Assembly: GCF_041434935.1 (NCBI RefSeq)
Contig: NZ_CP107964.1
Coordinates: 7,733,001-7,797,000, forward strand
From: Kitasatospora sp. NBC_00374
Lineage (GTDB): Bacteria > Actinomycetota > Actinomycetes > Streptomycetales > Streptomycetaceae
Direction of reading: 5' to 3'
Length of the DNA: 64,000 nt
Each line of letters starts with the position of its first letter. The first letter of the stretch is position 1. Shown piece after piece: positions 49,970-58,139 of the stretch. The notes beneath the pieces were generated by a model. The model was not told the origin of the DNA and did no database searches. It worked only from the letters and a program-made list of their open reading frames with translations. Made by a program: the position numbers and the translations under genes.

Positions 49970-50011
49970 GGGCAGGCGTGCGGGTCACGAGGGTGACCCG
50001 CATGCCTGCCC
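49970..50011 (+). terminator. Operon terminator, 19-bp stem
   Basis: Arms 49970-49988 and 49993-50011 pair over 19 positions with a single G-U, four-base loop GAGG. It starts five bases after the stop of the second ligase and defines the 3' end of the five-gene operon. Confidence 0.88.
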
Positions 50012-50025
50012 GCCCCCGGTGAGCG

Positions 50026-50125
50026 CGACGAGCAGACCGACGCCCTGGTGCTGCGGCACCAACCGGCCTTCCTGCAGAGCCGGTCGACCGGTACCGCGTT
50101 CACGACGGCGGACCGGTTCCGCCCG
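50026..50125 (+). pseudogene. Decayed transposase/integrase fragment
   Basis: In one frame these bases read EQTDALVLRHQPAFLQSRS, then TAFTTADRFRPRLSS, which resembles the N-terminal block of integrase-core IS transposases (E-I-L-V-L-R-H-Q-L-A-V-L-Q ... R-x-x-W/T-x-A-D-R). No downstream catalytic DDE region follows and no start is present. A short relic. Confidence 0.5.
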
Positions 50126-51097
50126 CGCCTGTCCTCCACCTGGACGACGGCGCCCGCTCCCGCGAACCGATGCCCGCCCTCGAAGGTGTCACCCTGCCCG
50201 CCGGCGTGCCCGTCACCGTGTGCATGGCCCGCGCAGGTACGCCGCCGACACCCTGCGGGCAGTCGGCCCCGGTCACGGCCTGTCCGTGGCCGAGCTCGTG
50301 ACCGGCGGGCCGCCGGGACGGGGACGTCTCCGCCTCCCTGATCGACGCGGCCCGGCGCACTCGCCGAGCGGACGCCCGAACGCCCGCTCACGCTCCCTCC
50401 GTCGTCGAGAGGAGTGCGGTTGACCTACCGTTAACGTCCGGCCGGGGCCCGTGACCTCGGCGGAGCGGCTGCGGAGGGACCGCAGCGGCCAGCGCACAGC
50501 GCACCGTCGCCTCTGTGCGAGCCCCTCGCGCTCCGCCGTAAGAGTGACTCAGTGTCAACACCCTTGCGGGGGTGGTGGCCCGAACGGGTTAATGTGTGTA
50601 TCCGAACCAGTTGGCTGCTCGTCCCTTCTCCGGGGGGGAGCGGCAGTGGGCCTACCTGCTGGCACCGCGTCAGCGACCAAGCCTCGTGCCGCAATGGGCA
50701 ACCCCCGACAGAGGAACAGATCCACCAGCGGGTGCCGCACCTCGGCGCCGGCTGGTGCGGCGGACTCATGTTGCCGTCCATGGGGGCGTCATGCGAATGA
50801 TGCGCATACGCCCGGCCCTTCTGCGGGCCACCGTCCTGGACCACGTTCGGCTGTCCTCCGACAACCTGCCCCTGCCCGCGGAGCAGTGGCTGCGAGTCGA
50901 CGGGCCTGTCCCTGCGCACTGTTGCGATCACCTGAACGAGCCCGGTCACTGCCGTCCCCGGCACTCGATCGCACGCACCTTCCGGCACCTGGAGACCGAC
51001 GTGGCCACGTCGACTTCCAGCGAGCGCAGCCAGGGGCAGTAACCGGCACGACATCCCACCCCAGTTGCACATCCAGTCAGCGGAAAGGGAGCACCTC
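50126..51097. other. Gene-poor region upstream of IPT/TIG genes
   Basis: About 970 bases with no gene I can defend. The left 300 bases contain coding-like fragments in shifting frames (for example EPMPALEGVTLPAGVPVTV), suggesting further decay. Around 50540-50620 the sequence carries AT-richer motifs (TGACTCAGTGTCAACACC, GGTTAATGTGTGTATCC) that look like the promoter for the IPT/TIG genes, which would give a long untranslated leader. Frames at 50596-51042 were considered but lack codon bias. Confidence 0.4.
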
Positions 51098-51841
51098 ATG
51101 CCTATCTCTCCGAACCAGGGATCGACCGGTGGCGGAACCACCGTGACCATCACCGGTACCAACCTCGGCGGCGCCACCGCCGTGAAGTTCGGCACCAAGC
51201 CGGCGACCATCACCGCCAACACCCCCACCTCGGTCACCGCCGTCTCGCCCTCGGGCACCGGGACCGTCGGTGTGACCGTGACCACGCCGGGTGGGACCAG
51301 CAACCCGCTGTCGTTCTTCTACGTCGGGGCGCCGTTCAAGGCCTCCCTCAGCGCCGCCTCCGGCGCGCTCGCGGGTGGCAACGCCATCACCATCACCGGC
51401 ACCGGCCTGTCCACCGCCACCAGCGTGGCCTTCGGTGCCAACAGCGCGGTCCCGACCGTGACGTCCGACAGCCTGATCAGCGTCACCGTGCCCGCGGGCG
51501 TTGCGGCCGGGTCGGTCGGCGTCAGCGTCACCACCGCCGGCGGTACGAACAACGGCCTGTCCTACACCTACGTGGACGTTCCCACGGTCACCACCATCAA
51601 CCCCAACTCCGGCCCGACCTCCGGAGGTACGGCGGTGACCGTCACCGGCGCCAACCTCACCACCACCCAGTCGGTCACCGTGGGCGGCGCGGTTGCGCCG
51701 TTCGCGGTCGTCGACGCCACCACGCTGTCCGTCGTCACCCCGCCCGGGGCTGCCGGCGCGGCCGATGTCGTGGTCACCACCACCGGTGGCGCCGTCACCG
51801 CCGCGGGCGGCTTCACCTACGTGGCGAGCCCCGGCATCTGA
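51098..51841 (+). CDS. IPT/TIG-repeat protein, three repeats
   Basis: A 247-residue protein made of three immunoglobulin-like IPT/TIG domains of about 82 residues. Each begins with a pattern like ISPNQGSTGGGTTVTITGTNL or INPNSGPTSGGTAVTVTGANL and ends with GVTVTTPGGTSNPLSFFYV. There is no signal peptide, membrane segment or sorting motif, although the domain type usually lies outside cells. The composition is Thr/Gly/Val-rich and Lys/Arg-poor. ATG 51098 has AAAGGGAG upstream. It is followed by a hairpin and a second, larger relative. Confidence 0.9.
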   Translation: MPISPNQGSTGGGTTVTITGTNLGGATAVKFGTKPATITANTPTSVTAVSPSGTGTVGVTVTTPGGTSNPLSFFYVGAPFKASLSAASGALAGGNAITITGTGLSTATSVAFGANSAVPTVTSDSLISVTVPAGVAAGSVGVSVTTAGGTNNGLSYTYVDVPTVTTINPNSGPTSGGTAVTVTGANLTTTQSVTVGGAVAPFAVVDATTLSVVTPPGAAGAADVVVTTTGGAVTAAGGFTYVASPGI

Positions 51842-51848
51842 TCCGCGC

Positions 51849-51879
51849 GCCGGAGCCCGGCAGGCCACCGGGCTCCGGC
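51849..51879 (+). terminator. Hairpin between the two IPT/TIG genes
   Basis: Perfect 12-bp arms (51849-51860 and 51868-51879) with a seven-base loop, eight bases after the first IPT/TIG stop. The second gene would then have its own promoter or depend on read-through. Confidence 0.75.
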
Positions 51880-52009
51880 CCAGGACCCCGCCTGGGCGGA
51901 GGCATCCCCTCCGCACTCTGCCCAGGCGGGCACCACCAGTACCACCCATACCGGGGCTCCGGCCGACACCCCTCTGTCGGTCGGACCCCACGTACAAGGA
52001 GGTCGTTTG

Positions 52010-53809
52010 TTGAACAGCCCTCAGGCTCCACACAGCTTGGCCGCCTTGGCCGCCCCGACCCTCGGTGTCGTCAGCCCCAACCAGGGTGCGAGTGCCGGTG
52101 GCACCTCGGTCACCCTGACCGGCAGTGGCTTCACCGGTGCCACGGCGGTGAAGTTCGGTGCGACGGCCGCGACTTCGTTCACCGTCAGCGCCGATACCGT
52201 GATCTCCGCTGTCTCGCCTGCGGGCAGCGGCACCGTTCAGGTCACCGTCACCACTCCCGGCGGCACCAGCAACGGCCTCCCCTACACCTACACCGGCTCG
52301 GCCGCCCCGACGCTCGGTGTCGTCAGTCCCAACCAGGGTGCGAGTGCCGGTGGTACCTCGGTCACCCTGACCGGCAGTGGCTTCACCGGTGCCACGGCGG
52401 TGAAGTTCGGTGCGACGGCCGCGACTTCGTTCACCGTCGTCTCCGGCACTGTGATCTCCGCTGTCTCGCCTGCGGGTAGCGGCACCGTCCAGGTCACCGT
52501 GACCACTCCCGGCGGCACCAGCAACGGCCTTCCGTACACCTACACCGGCTCGGCCGCCCCGACGCTCGGTGTCGTCAGTCCCAACCAGGGTGCGAGTGCC
52601 GGTGGTACCTCGGTCACCCTGACCGGCAGTGGCTTCACCGGTGCCACGGCGGTGAAGTTCGGTGCGACGGCCGCGACCTCGTTCACCGTCGTCTCCGGCA
52701 CTGTGATCTCCGCTGTCGCGCCTGCGGGTAGCGGCACCGTCCAGGTCACCGTGACCACCCCCGGCGGCACCAGCAACGGCGTGGCCTACAGCTATCTGCC
52801 GGCTCCCGCGCTCACCGGTGTGGTGCCGAACCAGGGTCCCCTCTCCGGCGGCAACACCGTCACCCTGACCGGCAGCAACCTCACCACCGCCACCGCGGTG
52901 AAGTTCGGTGCGACGGCCGCGACCTCGTTCACCGTGGTCTCCGACACCCAGATCACGGCGATCGCTCCGCCTGCGGGCAGCGGCACCGTCCAGGTCACCG
53001 TGACCACCCCCGGCGGCACCAGCAACGGCGTGGCCTACAGCTATCTGCCGGCTCCCGCGCTCACCGGTGTGGTGCCGAACCAGGGTCCCCTCTCCGGCGG
53101 CAACACCGTCACCCTGACCGGCAGCAACCTCACCACCGCCACGGCGGTGAAGTTCGGTGCGACGGCCGCGACCTCGTTCACCGTGGTCTCCGACACCCAG
53201 ATCACGGCGATCGCTCCGCCCTCGACCGCCGGACCCGTCAACATCACCGTCACCGCCCCCGGCGGCACCAACGCCCCGAACGTCTTCTACTACTACGTCA
53301 ACATCCCCGTGCTCATCGGCGTGGTGCCGAACCAGGGTCCCCTCTCCGGCGGCAACACCGTCACCCTGACCGGCAGCAACCTCACCACCGCCACCGCCGT
53401 CACCTTCGGCGCCGCACCGGCCGCCTTCACCGTCGTCTCCGACGTCCAGCTCGTCGCCACCGCCCCACCGGGAGCCACCGGACCGGTCAACCTCACCGTG
53501 ACCACCCCCGGCGGCACCAGCAACGGCCTCCCCTACAGTTACCTGTCGGCTCCCGTGCTCACCGGTGTGGTGCCGAACCAGGGTCCCCTCTCCGGCGGCA
53601 ACACCGTCACCCTGACCGGCAGCAACCTCACCACCGCCACCGCCGTCACCTTCGGTGCCGCACCGGCCGCCTTCACCGTCGTCTCCGACGTCCAGCTCGT
53701 CGCCACCGCCCCACCGGGAGCCACCGGACCGGTCAACCTCACCGTGACCACCCCCGGCGGCACCAGCAACGGCCTCCCCTACACCCGTCTGCTCCCGCCC
53801 AGCACCTAG
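52010..53809 (+). CDS. IPT/TIG-repeat protein, seven repeats
   Basis: A 599-residue protein of seven IPT/TIG domains. Repeats 1-3 start APTLGVVSPNQGASAGGTSVTLTGSGF; repeats 4-7 start PALTGVVPNQGPLSGGNTVTLTGSNL (with variants). Inner segments (TAVKFGATAATSFTVVS, GTVQVTVTTPGGTSNG) are shared almost verbatim. No signal peptide or anchor. TTG 52010 is chosen because AAGGAGG ends seven bases before it; TTG 52007 is the alternative. Near identity at the DNA level shows recent internal duplication or gene conversion. Role unknown; secretion by a non-classical route or a structural intracellular role are both possible. Confidence 0.9.
   Translation: MNSPQAPHSLAALAAPTLGVVSPNQGASAGGTSVTLTGSGFTGATAVKFGATAATSFTVSADTVISAVSPAGSGTVQVTVTTPGGTSNGLPYTYTGSAAPTLGVVSPNQGASAGGTSVTLTGSGFTGATAVKFGATAATSFTVVSGTVISAVSPAGSGTVQVTVTTPGGTSNGLPYTYTGSAAPTLGVVSPNQGASAGGTSVTLTGSGFTGATAVKFGATAATSFTVVSGTVISAVAPAGSGTVQVTVTTPGGTSNGVAYSYLPAPALTGVVPNQGPLSGGNTVTLTGSNLTTATAVKFGATAATSFTVVSDTQITAIAPPAGSGTVQVTVTTPGGTSNGVAYSYLPAPALTGVVPNQGPLSGGNTVTLTGSNLTTATAVKFGATAATSFTVVSDTQITAIAPPSTAGPVNITVTAPGGTNAPNVFYYYVNIPVLIGVVPNQGPLSGGNTVTLTGSNLTTATAVTFGAAPAAFTVVSDVQLVATAPPGATGPVNLTVTTPGGTSNGLPYSYLSAPVLTGVVPNQGPLSGGNTVTLTGSNLTTATAVTFGAAPAAFTVVSDVQLVATAPPGATGPVNLTVTTPGGTSNGLPYTRLLPPST
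52053..53790 (+). repeat. Seven ~250-bp tandem repeats encoding IPT/TIG domains
   Basis: Type A units begin near 52053, 52305 and 52557 (252-base spacing). Type B units begin near 52811, 53060, 53312 and 53558 (249, 252 and 246 bases). Units within a type are nearly identical over long stretches, and units 3/4 and 4/5 share 3' halves, implying unequal crossing-over. Confidence 0.88.
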
Positions 53810-53961
53810 GTGTATCGACCACGAGCGTTGTTGACAGTCGTAGGGCTTGACCATGGCGGAGACCTCCGGTGTGGTGGCGGTGTCCAGGCTCCACACCACG
53901 CACGGAGGTCTTCGTATCCCACCGTAGCGCCCGGCTGACCGTGGGAGTCTCGCGGGCTGAC
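53810..53961 (+). mobile_element. Remnant of an IS481-like insertion sequence end
   Basis: After the IPT/TIG stop, GTATCGACCACGAGCGTTGTTGACAG looks like an IS terminal region (split here: GTATCGACCACGAG then CGTTGTTGACAG). An inverted repeat AGACCTCCG (53860-53868) / CGGAGGTCT (53903-53911) follows, and 53905-53961 reads EVFVSHRSARLTVGVSRAD, which resembles the N terminus of IS481-type transposases (M-S-H-R-N-A-x-L-T-x-x-G-R). No transposase body remains. Confidence 0.5.
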
Positions 53962-54183
53962 GAGCGGATTGTGCGCAAGCAGCCGAAGCGAGGGCGCACG
54001 CCGTCGCGACTCCGGGAGGAGCGGCGGAACGCGGCGGTGCGTCACGCCACGCGTGGCGCCGCCGTCCGGTGGGCAGCACAGACGAGGGTCGGAGCGGACC
54101 CACCCCGCTGCACCCCTCAGCCGTACCCCGGTGCCGGCCCGTCGCCCGGCATCGGGCGCCACCCGGAAGGAAGGCCACCCGCC
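53962..54183. other. Intergenic region before the agmatinase gene
   Basis: About 220 bases without a defensible gene, continuing the IS remnant. The agmatinase promoter must lie here; no clear hexamers. A GGAAGGAAGG ribosome binding site closes it. Confidence 0.35.
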
Positions 54184-55158
54184 ATGACCCATCCCGAACC
54201 GCGCGGCCCCGTCGACTCCTCACACGTCCCCCGCTACGCCGGACCGGCCACCTTCGCCCGGCTGCCGCGCCTGGACGAAGTGGCCCGCGCGGACGTCGCG
54301 GTGGTCGGCGTCCCCTTCGACAGCGGGGTCTCGTACCGGCCCGGCGCGCGGTTCGGCGGCAACGCCGTCCGGGAGGCCAGCCGCCTGCTGCGCCCCTACA
54401 ACCCGGCCCAGGACGCCTCCCCGTTCGCGCTCGCCCAGGTCGCCGACGCCGGCGACGTCACCGCCAACCCGTTCGACATCGGCGAGGCGATCGAGAGCAT
54501 CGAGGCGGCCGCCGACGGCCTGCTCGCCACCGGCGCCCGCCTGATGACCCTCGGCGGCGACCACACCGTCGCCCTGCCGCTGCTGCGCGCGGTGGCGCGC
54601 CGCCACGGCCCGGTGGCGTTGCTGCACTTCGACGCGCACCTCGACACCTGGGACACCTACTTCGGCGCGGAGTACACCCACGGCACGCCGTTCCGGCGCG
54701 CCGTCGAGGAGGGCATCCTGGACACCGAGGCGCTCTCGCACGTCGGCACCCGCGGACCGCTCTACGGCCGGCAGGACCTGACCGACGACCGGAAGATGGG
54801 CTTCGGCATCGTCACCTCCGCCGACGTCATGCGGCGGGGCGTGGACGAGGTGGCCCAGCAGCTGCGCGAACGGATCGGCGACCGTCCGCTCTACGTCTCC
54901 ATCGACATCGACGTGCTCGACCCCGCCCACGCGCCCGGCACCGGTACCCCCGAGGCGGGCGGCCTCACCTCCCGTGAGCTGCTGGAGATCCTGCGCGGTC
55001 TGGCCGGCTGCCGGCTGGTCTCCGCCGACCTGGTGGAGGTCGCCCCGGCCTACGACCACGCGGAGATCACCGCGGTGGCGGCCTCGCACACCGCCTACGA
55101 GCTCGTCACGCTGATGGCCCGGCAGATCTCCGCGGGCCGAGCGGACGGCGACCGGTGA
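54184..55158 (+). CDS. speB: Agmatinase-family ureohydrolase
   Basis: A 324-residue Mn-dependent ureohydrolase. MTLGGDHTVALPLL gives the first metal His, VALLHFDAHLDTWD the DAHxD ligands, and YVSIDIDVLDPAHAPGTGTPEAGGLTSRELL the DxD ligands and the agmatinase/guanidinobutyrase-type loop. GVSYRPGARFGGNAVREAS is the family N terminus. Agmatinase (agmatine to putrescine and urea) is the conventional call, but guanidinobutyrase, guanidinopropionase and proclavaminate amidinohydrolase share the motifs. The stop overlaps the GTG of a TPP-enzyme gene, so the two are cotranscribed. ATG 54184 follows GGAAGGAAGG. Confidence 0.9.
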   Translation: MTHPEPRGPVDSSHVPRYAGPATFARLPRLDEVARADVAVVGVPFDSGVSYRPGARFGGNAVREASRLLRPYNPAQDASPFALAQVADAGDVTANPFDIGEAIESIEAAADGLLATGARLMTLGGDHTVALPLLRAVARRHGPVALLHFDAHLDTWDTYFGAEYTHGTPFRRAVEEGILDTEALSHVGTRGPLYGRQDLTDDRKMGFGIVTSADVMRRGVDEVAQQLRERIGDRPLYVSIDIDVLDPAHAPGTGTPEAGGLTSRELLEILRGLAGCRLVSADLVEVAPAYDHAEITAVAASHTAYELVTLMARQISAGRADGDR

Positions 55159-56789
55159 ACCGCGTCCGTACCGGCGGCGACCTCGTCGTCGAGTCCCTGA
55201 CCGCCCTCGGCGCCGAGTGCGTCTTCGGGATCCCCGGTCAGCACGCGCTGGGGCTCTTCGACGCCCTCGGCCGCTCCGGGCTGCGCTACGTCGGCCTGCG
55301 GGTGGAGAACAACGCCGGCTTCGCCGCCGACGGCTACGCCCGCACCGCCCGGACCGTGGCCCCGCTGCTGCTGTCCACCGGCCCCGGGGCGCTGACCTCG
55401 CTCGCCGCGCTGCAGGAGGCGGCCGCCGCGGCCGTCCCGGTGCTGGCGGTCAGCAGCCAGATCCCCGGCCCGGGCCTCGGCGGGCGCCGCAAGGGCTATC
55501 TGCACGAACTCGTCGACCAGCAGGCGAGCTTCCGTGACGTGGTGAAGTCCGTGCACGTCGCCCGCAGCGCCTCGCAGATCCCCTCCGCCGTCGCGGCGGC
55601 CTGGGAGTCGGCACTCACCGTCCCGTACGGTCCGGTCTGGGTGGAGGTGCCGCAGGACGTCCTGCTCGCCGAGACCTTCGTGCCGCCGGTGAGCGGCCTG
55701 CGCGCCGAGCCGCGGCCGCTCCACCCCCGCCCGGAGCTGATCGCCGAGGCCGCGGCCCTGCTCGGGTCCGCCCGGTGCCCGGTGATCCTGGCGGGCGGCG
55801 GCGTCGTGCGGGCCGGTGCCACCGAGCGGTTGCGCAGGCTCGCCGAGCGGGTGCGGGCTCCCGTCGCGAGCACCTTCGGGGGCAAGGGCGCCTTCCCCTG
55901 GGAACACCCGCTCTCCCTGCAGTCCTGGCTGGAGGACCGGTACACCACCGATCTCCTGGAGGACGCCGACGTGCTCCTGGTGGCCGGCTCGGGTCTGGGT
56001 GAACTCTCCAGCAACTACCACACGTTCGCGCCGCGCGGCCGGGTCGTCCAGATCGAGGCCGACCTCGGCAAGCTGGAGTCCAACCACCCGGCCCTGGGCA
56101 TCCACGCGGACGCGGCCCTCGCGCTCGGCGCGCTGTGCGAGGCCGTCCCGACCAGGGCCCCCGACGGCCTCGCCGAGGCGAGCGCCGCCGACCTGCTCAA
56201 GCGGGTCCGCGAACGGATCGCCGGCCAGGGGCTGGACCTGGAGCAGCGGGTGCTCGCGGCCGTACGCGCCGCGCTGCCCGACGACGCCCCGGCCTTCTTC
56301 GACATGACGATCCTGGGCTACTGGGCCTGGTCCGCCTGGGACGCGCGCCACCCGGGTGCCATGCACTCCGCCCAGGGCGCGGGCGGTCTCGGCTACGCCT
56401 TCCCGGCGGCGCTCGGGGCCGCCGCGGCCCTGGACGGCGTGCCCACGCCCGTGCTCGCCGTCACCGGGGACGGCGGCGCGATGTACTCGATCGCCGAGCT
56501 GGCCACCGCCGCGCAGCACCGCCTCCCGGTGACCTGGCTGATCGTCGACGACGGCGGCTACGGCATTCTGCGCGAGTACATGACCGGCGCCTTCGGCCGG
56601 GCCACGGGCACCGAACTGGTCCGGCCGGACTTCGTCCGTCTCGCCGAGGCGTTCGGTGTCCCCGCCACGGCGACCACCCCCGACCGCCTCCGGGAGGATC
56701 TGGCCGCCGCTCTCGGCGCGCCCGGCCCGTCCGTCGTGGTGCTGCCGGCCCTGCTGCGGATGTTCGAGCCGACCCACCTCGGCGGGTGA
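55155..56789 (+). CDS. Thiamine pyrophosphate-dependent enzyme (acetolactate synthase large subunit-like)
   Basis: A 544-residue TPP enzyme in three domains: Pyr (ECVFGIPGQHALGLFDALG, YVGLRVENNAGFAADGYARTAR with the cofactor-activating Glu), central (ARCPVILAGGGVVRAGATERL) and PP (AVTGDGGAMYSIAELATAAQHRLPVTWLIVDDGGYGILREY with the GDG...N/D-type metal site, here GDGGAMYS...DDGGYG). FAD-binding residues of true acetolactate synthases are not obvious. Coupled by GTGA to the ureohydrolase gene. The reaction is unknown; carboligation or decarboxylation of the ureohydrolase substrate or product is an inference. Confidence 0.88.
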   Translation: MNRVRTGGDLVVESLTALGAECVFGIPGQHALGLFDALGRSGLRYVGLRVENNAGFAADGYARTARTVAPLLLSTGPGALTSLAALQEAAAAAVPVLAVSSQIPGPGLGGRRKGYLHELVDQQASFRDVVKSVHVARSASQIPSAVAAAWESALTVPYGPVWVEVPQDVLLAETFVPPVSGLRAEPRPLHPRPELIAEAAALLGSARCPVILAGGGVVRAGATERLRRLAERVRAPVASTFGGKGAFPWEHPLSLQSWLEDRYTTDLLEDADVLLVAGSGLGELSSNYHTFAPRGRVVQIEADLGKLESNHPALGIHADAALALGALCEAVPTRAPDGLAEASAADLLKRVRERIAGQGLDLEQRVLAAVRAALPDDAPAFFDMTILGYWAWSAWDARHPGAMHSAQGAGGLGYAFPAALGAAAALDGVPTPVLAVTGDGGAMYSIAELATAAQHRLPVTWLIVDDGGYGILREYMTGAFGRATGTELVRPDFVRLAEAFGVPATATTPDRLREDLAAALGAPGPSVVVLPALLRMFEPTHLGG

Positions 56790-56843
56790 GGGCCCGGCGT
56801 GCCGGGGGTCAGGTCGGTGGGCCGACGGAGCCTCGGACGGGTC

Positions 56844-56863
56844 GGGTGCCGCCGTCGGCACCC
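56844..56863. terminator. Small hairpin between convergent TPP-enzyme and esterase genes
   Basis: GGGTGCCG (56844-56851) and CGGCACCC (56856-56863) form an 8-bp stem with a four-base loop in the 90-base convergent gap. Confidence 0.5.
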
Positions 56864-56879
56864 TACCCACCGGCCGGCG

Positions 56880-57980
56880 TCAGGCGGCGGCGAAGGCCCG
56901 CTCCAGGCGCGGGACGTAGTCGACCAGGTCCTGGGCCCAGCAGTACCCGTTGTGGCCGCCGCCGCAGTCGGGGCCCCAGCCGGCGCCGGCGCCGTAGTCG
57001 ACGAAGTAGTACGGCATCCCGAGCGCGTCCAGATGCTCCTTGACGTGCAGGGACGCCGACTCGACCAGGAACTCCCCGGCCGAGTTGAGGCCGTCGCCCT
57101 GGCCGTTGCCGGTGTAGATCGAGATGCCCATGCCGGCCAGCCTGCCCATGTGTGTGGAGGGGTCGGCCGCGTTCCAGCGCCAGTCGGCGTTGAAGAACGG
57201 GTACGGCGAGCCGAAGAGCGCGTCACTGGAGACCGAGGGGCCGAAGTCCAGGCCGCAGCTGGAGCCGGGGGTGGTGGTGGACCCGCAGAGGGCCGCGCCG
57301 AAGTTGGTCAGGCTGGCGACGACGGCGGCCCGGACGACGGCCTCGTCGCCCGAGATGTCGTCGGCACCGGAGTAGGTGGCGACCTGGCTGAACAGGTCGG
57401 GGCGGGCCTGGGCGTAGTGCAGGGCGCCGAAGCCGCCCATCGAGATGCCGCCGATGGCCCGCCCCTGCTTGGTGGTGACGGTCCGCAGGTTGGCGTCGAC
57501 GAAGGGGAGGACCTGGGTGAGGTGGAAGGTCTCCCAGTTCTGCGCGCCGGCGGCGGTGTGCTGGTCGAGCCAGTTGGTGTACCAGCCGCGCAGGCCGCCG
57601 TCCGGGATGACGGTGATCATCGACTCGGAGGCCGTGAGCGCGGGGAAGGCCAGGCCGGGGTTGGCCGGGTCGTCGGGTGCGCCGTGCAGCAGGTAGAACA
57701 CCGGATAGCGCCTGGCCGGCTGGTCCGCGTAGCCGCGCGGCAGGATGATCCGGATGTGGTGGCGGCCGGCGACCTGGGCCGTGGTCACGGTGATCACGAA
57801 GTTGGTGGCGGTGCCGGTCGCGGCGCCGACCTGGGTCAGGCCGAAGCCGTCGGCCAGCACGGGCGGGAGCGGGTCGGCCGCCCGTGCGGATGGCGCGGCC
57901 AGCATGGTCACGGCGGCCAGGGCCACGGCCGCGGCGAGGGCTCTGGTCCGATGGCGCCAGGCGGACGGGAAGGACCTCAT
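56880..57980 (-). CDS. Secreted esterase (esterase D/mycolyltransferase-like alpha/beta hydrolase)
   Basis: A 366-residue secreted hydrolase. Signal peptide residues 1-36 (RTRALAAAVALAAVTMLAAPSARA); a beta region; then YPVFYLLHGAPDDPANPGL (oxyanion region), GRAIGGISMGGFGALHYA with the GxSxG nucleophile, and a C-terminal His in GAGWGPDCGGGHNGYCWAQDL. The Asp is likely near ISIYTGNGQGDG. It resembles the PF00756 esterase family (antigen 85-like). The ATG at 57978-57980 has GGAGGAATCC. A GGTGTCATAC motif lies ~90 bases upstream and recurs before the AraC gene. Confidence 0.9.
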   Translation of the reverse strand: MRSFPSAWRHRTRALAAAVALAAVTMLAAPSARAADPLPPVLADGFGLTQVGAATGTATNFVITVTTAQVAGRHHIRIILPRGYADQPARRYPVFYLLHGAPDDPANPGLAFPALTASESMITVIPDGGLRGWYTNWLDQHTAAGAQNWETFHLTQVLPFVDANLRTVTTKQGRAIGGISMGGFGALHYAQARPDLFSQVATYSGADDISGDEAVVRAAVVASLTNFGAALCGSTTTPGSSCGLDFGPSVSSDALFGSPYPFFNADWRWNAADPSTHMGRLAGMGISIYTGNGQGDGLNSAGEFLVESASLHVKEHLDALGMPYYFVDYGAGAGWGPDCGGGHNGYCWAQDLVDYVPRLERAFAAA

Positions 57981-58066
57981 CGGGATTCCTCCGGAGGGTG
58001 GTCGGGCGGTGCGGGGACGGCGTCCCCGCACCGGGTACTGCTTCCTGAACACCTCGGGGGTCGCTT

Positions 58067-58081
58067 CTGTATGACACCCGG
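58067..58081 (-). promoter_or_regulatory. GGTGTCATAC motif upstream of esterase gene
   Basis: On the minus strand CCGGGTGTCATACAG lies about 87-101 bases before the esterase ATG. The same core, with the same orientation relative to its gene, lies upstream of the AraC gene at 59398-59412. A shared operator or promoter element is possible. Confidence 0.4.
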
Positions 58082-58139
58082 TCAGGTGATTTTCCGCCGG
58101 TCCGCCGCGATCCCGGCGGGGGCCGGTTCGGCGGGTGGT

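Noticed and set aside
50451..51146. Plus-strand frames in the gap before the first IPT/TIG gene
   Set aside because: Several overlapping frames, none with codon bias, ribosome binding site or recognisable motif; treated as leader/decayed DNA.
52053..53790. Regular repeats considered as a CRISPR-like or satellite array
   Set aside because: Units are ~250 bp, coding and in frame, and translate to IPT/TIG domains; no short repeat/spacer pattern exists.
51077..54223. A 1048-codon open frame on the minus strand opposite the IPT/TIG genes
   Set aside because: It is a Gly/Arg-rich shadow of the repeat genes, has no ribosome binding site or recognisable domain, and the plus strand encodes clear IPT/TIG domains.
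54184..56789. Ureohydrolase/TPP-enzyme pair considered as a clavam cluster
   Set aside because: Beta-lactam synthetase and clavaminate synthase genes are absent; only the enzyme-type analogy is kept as a finding.
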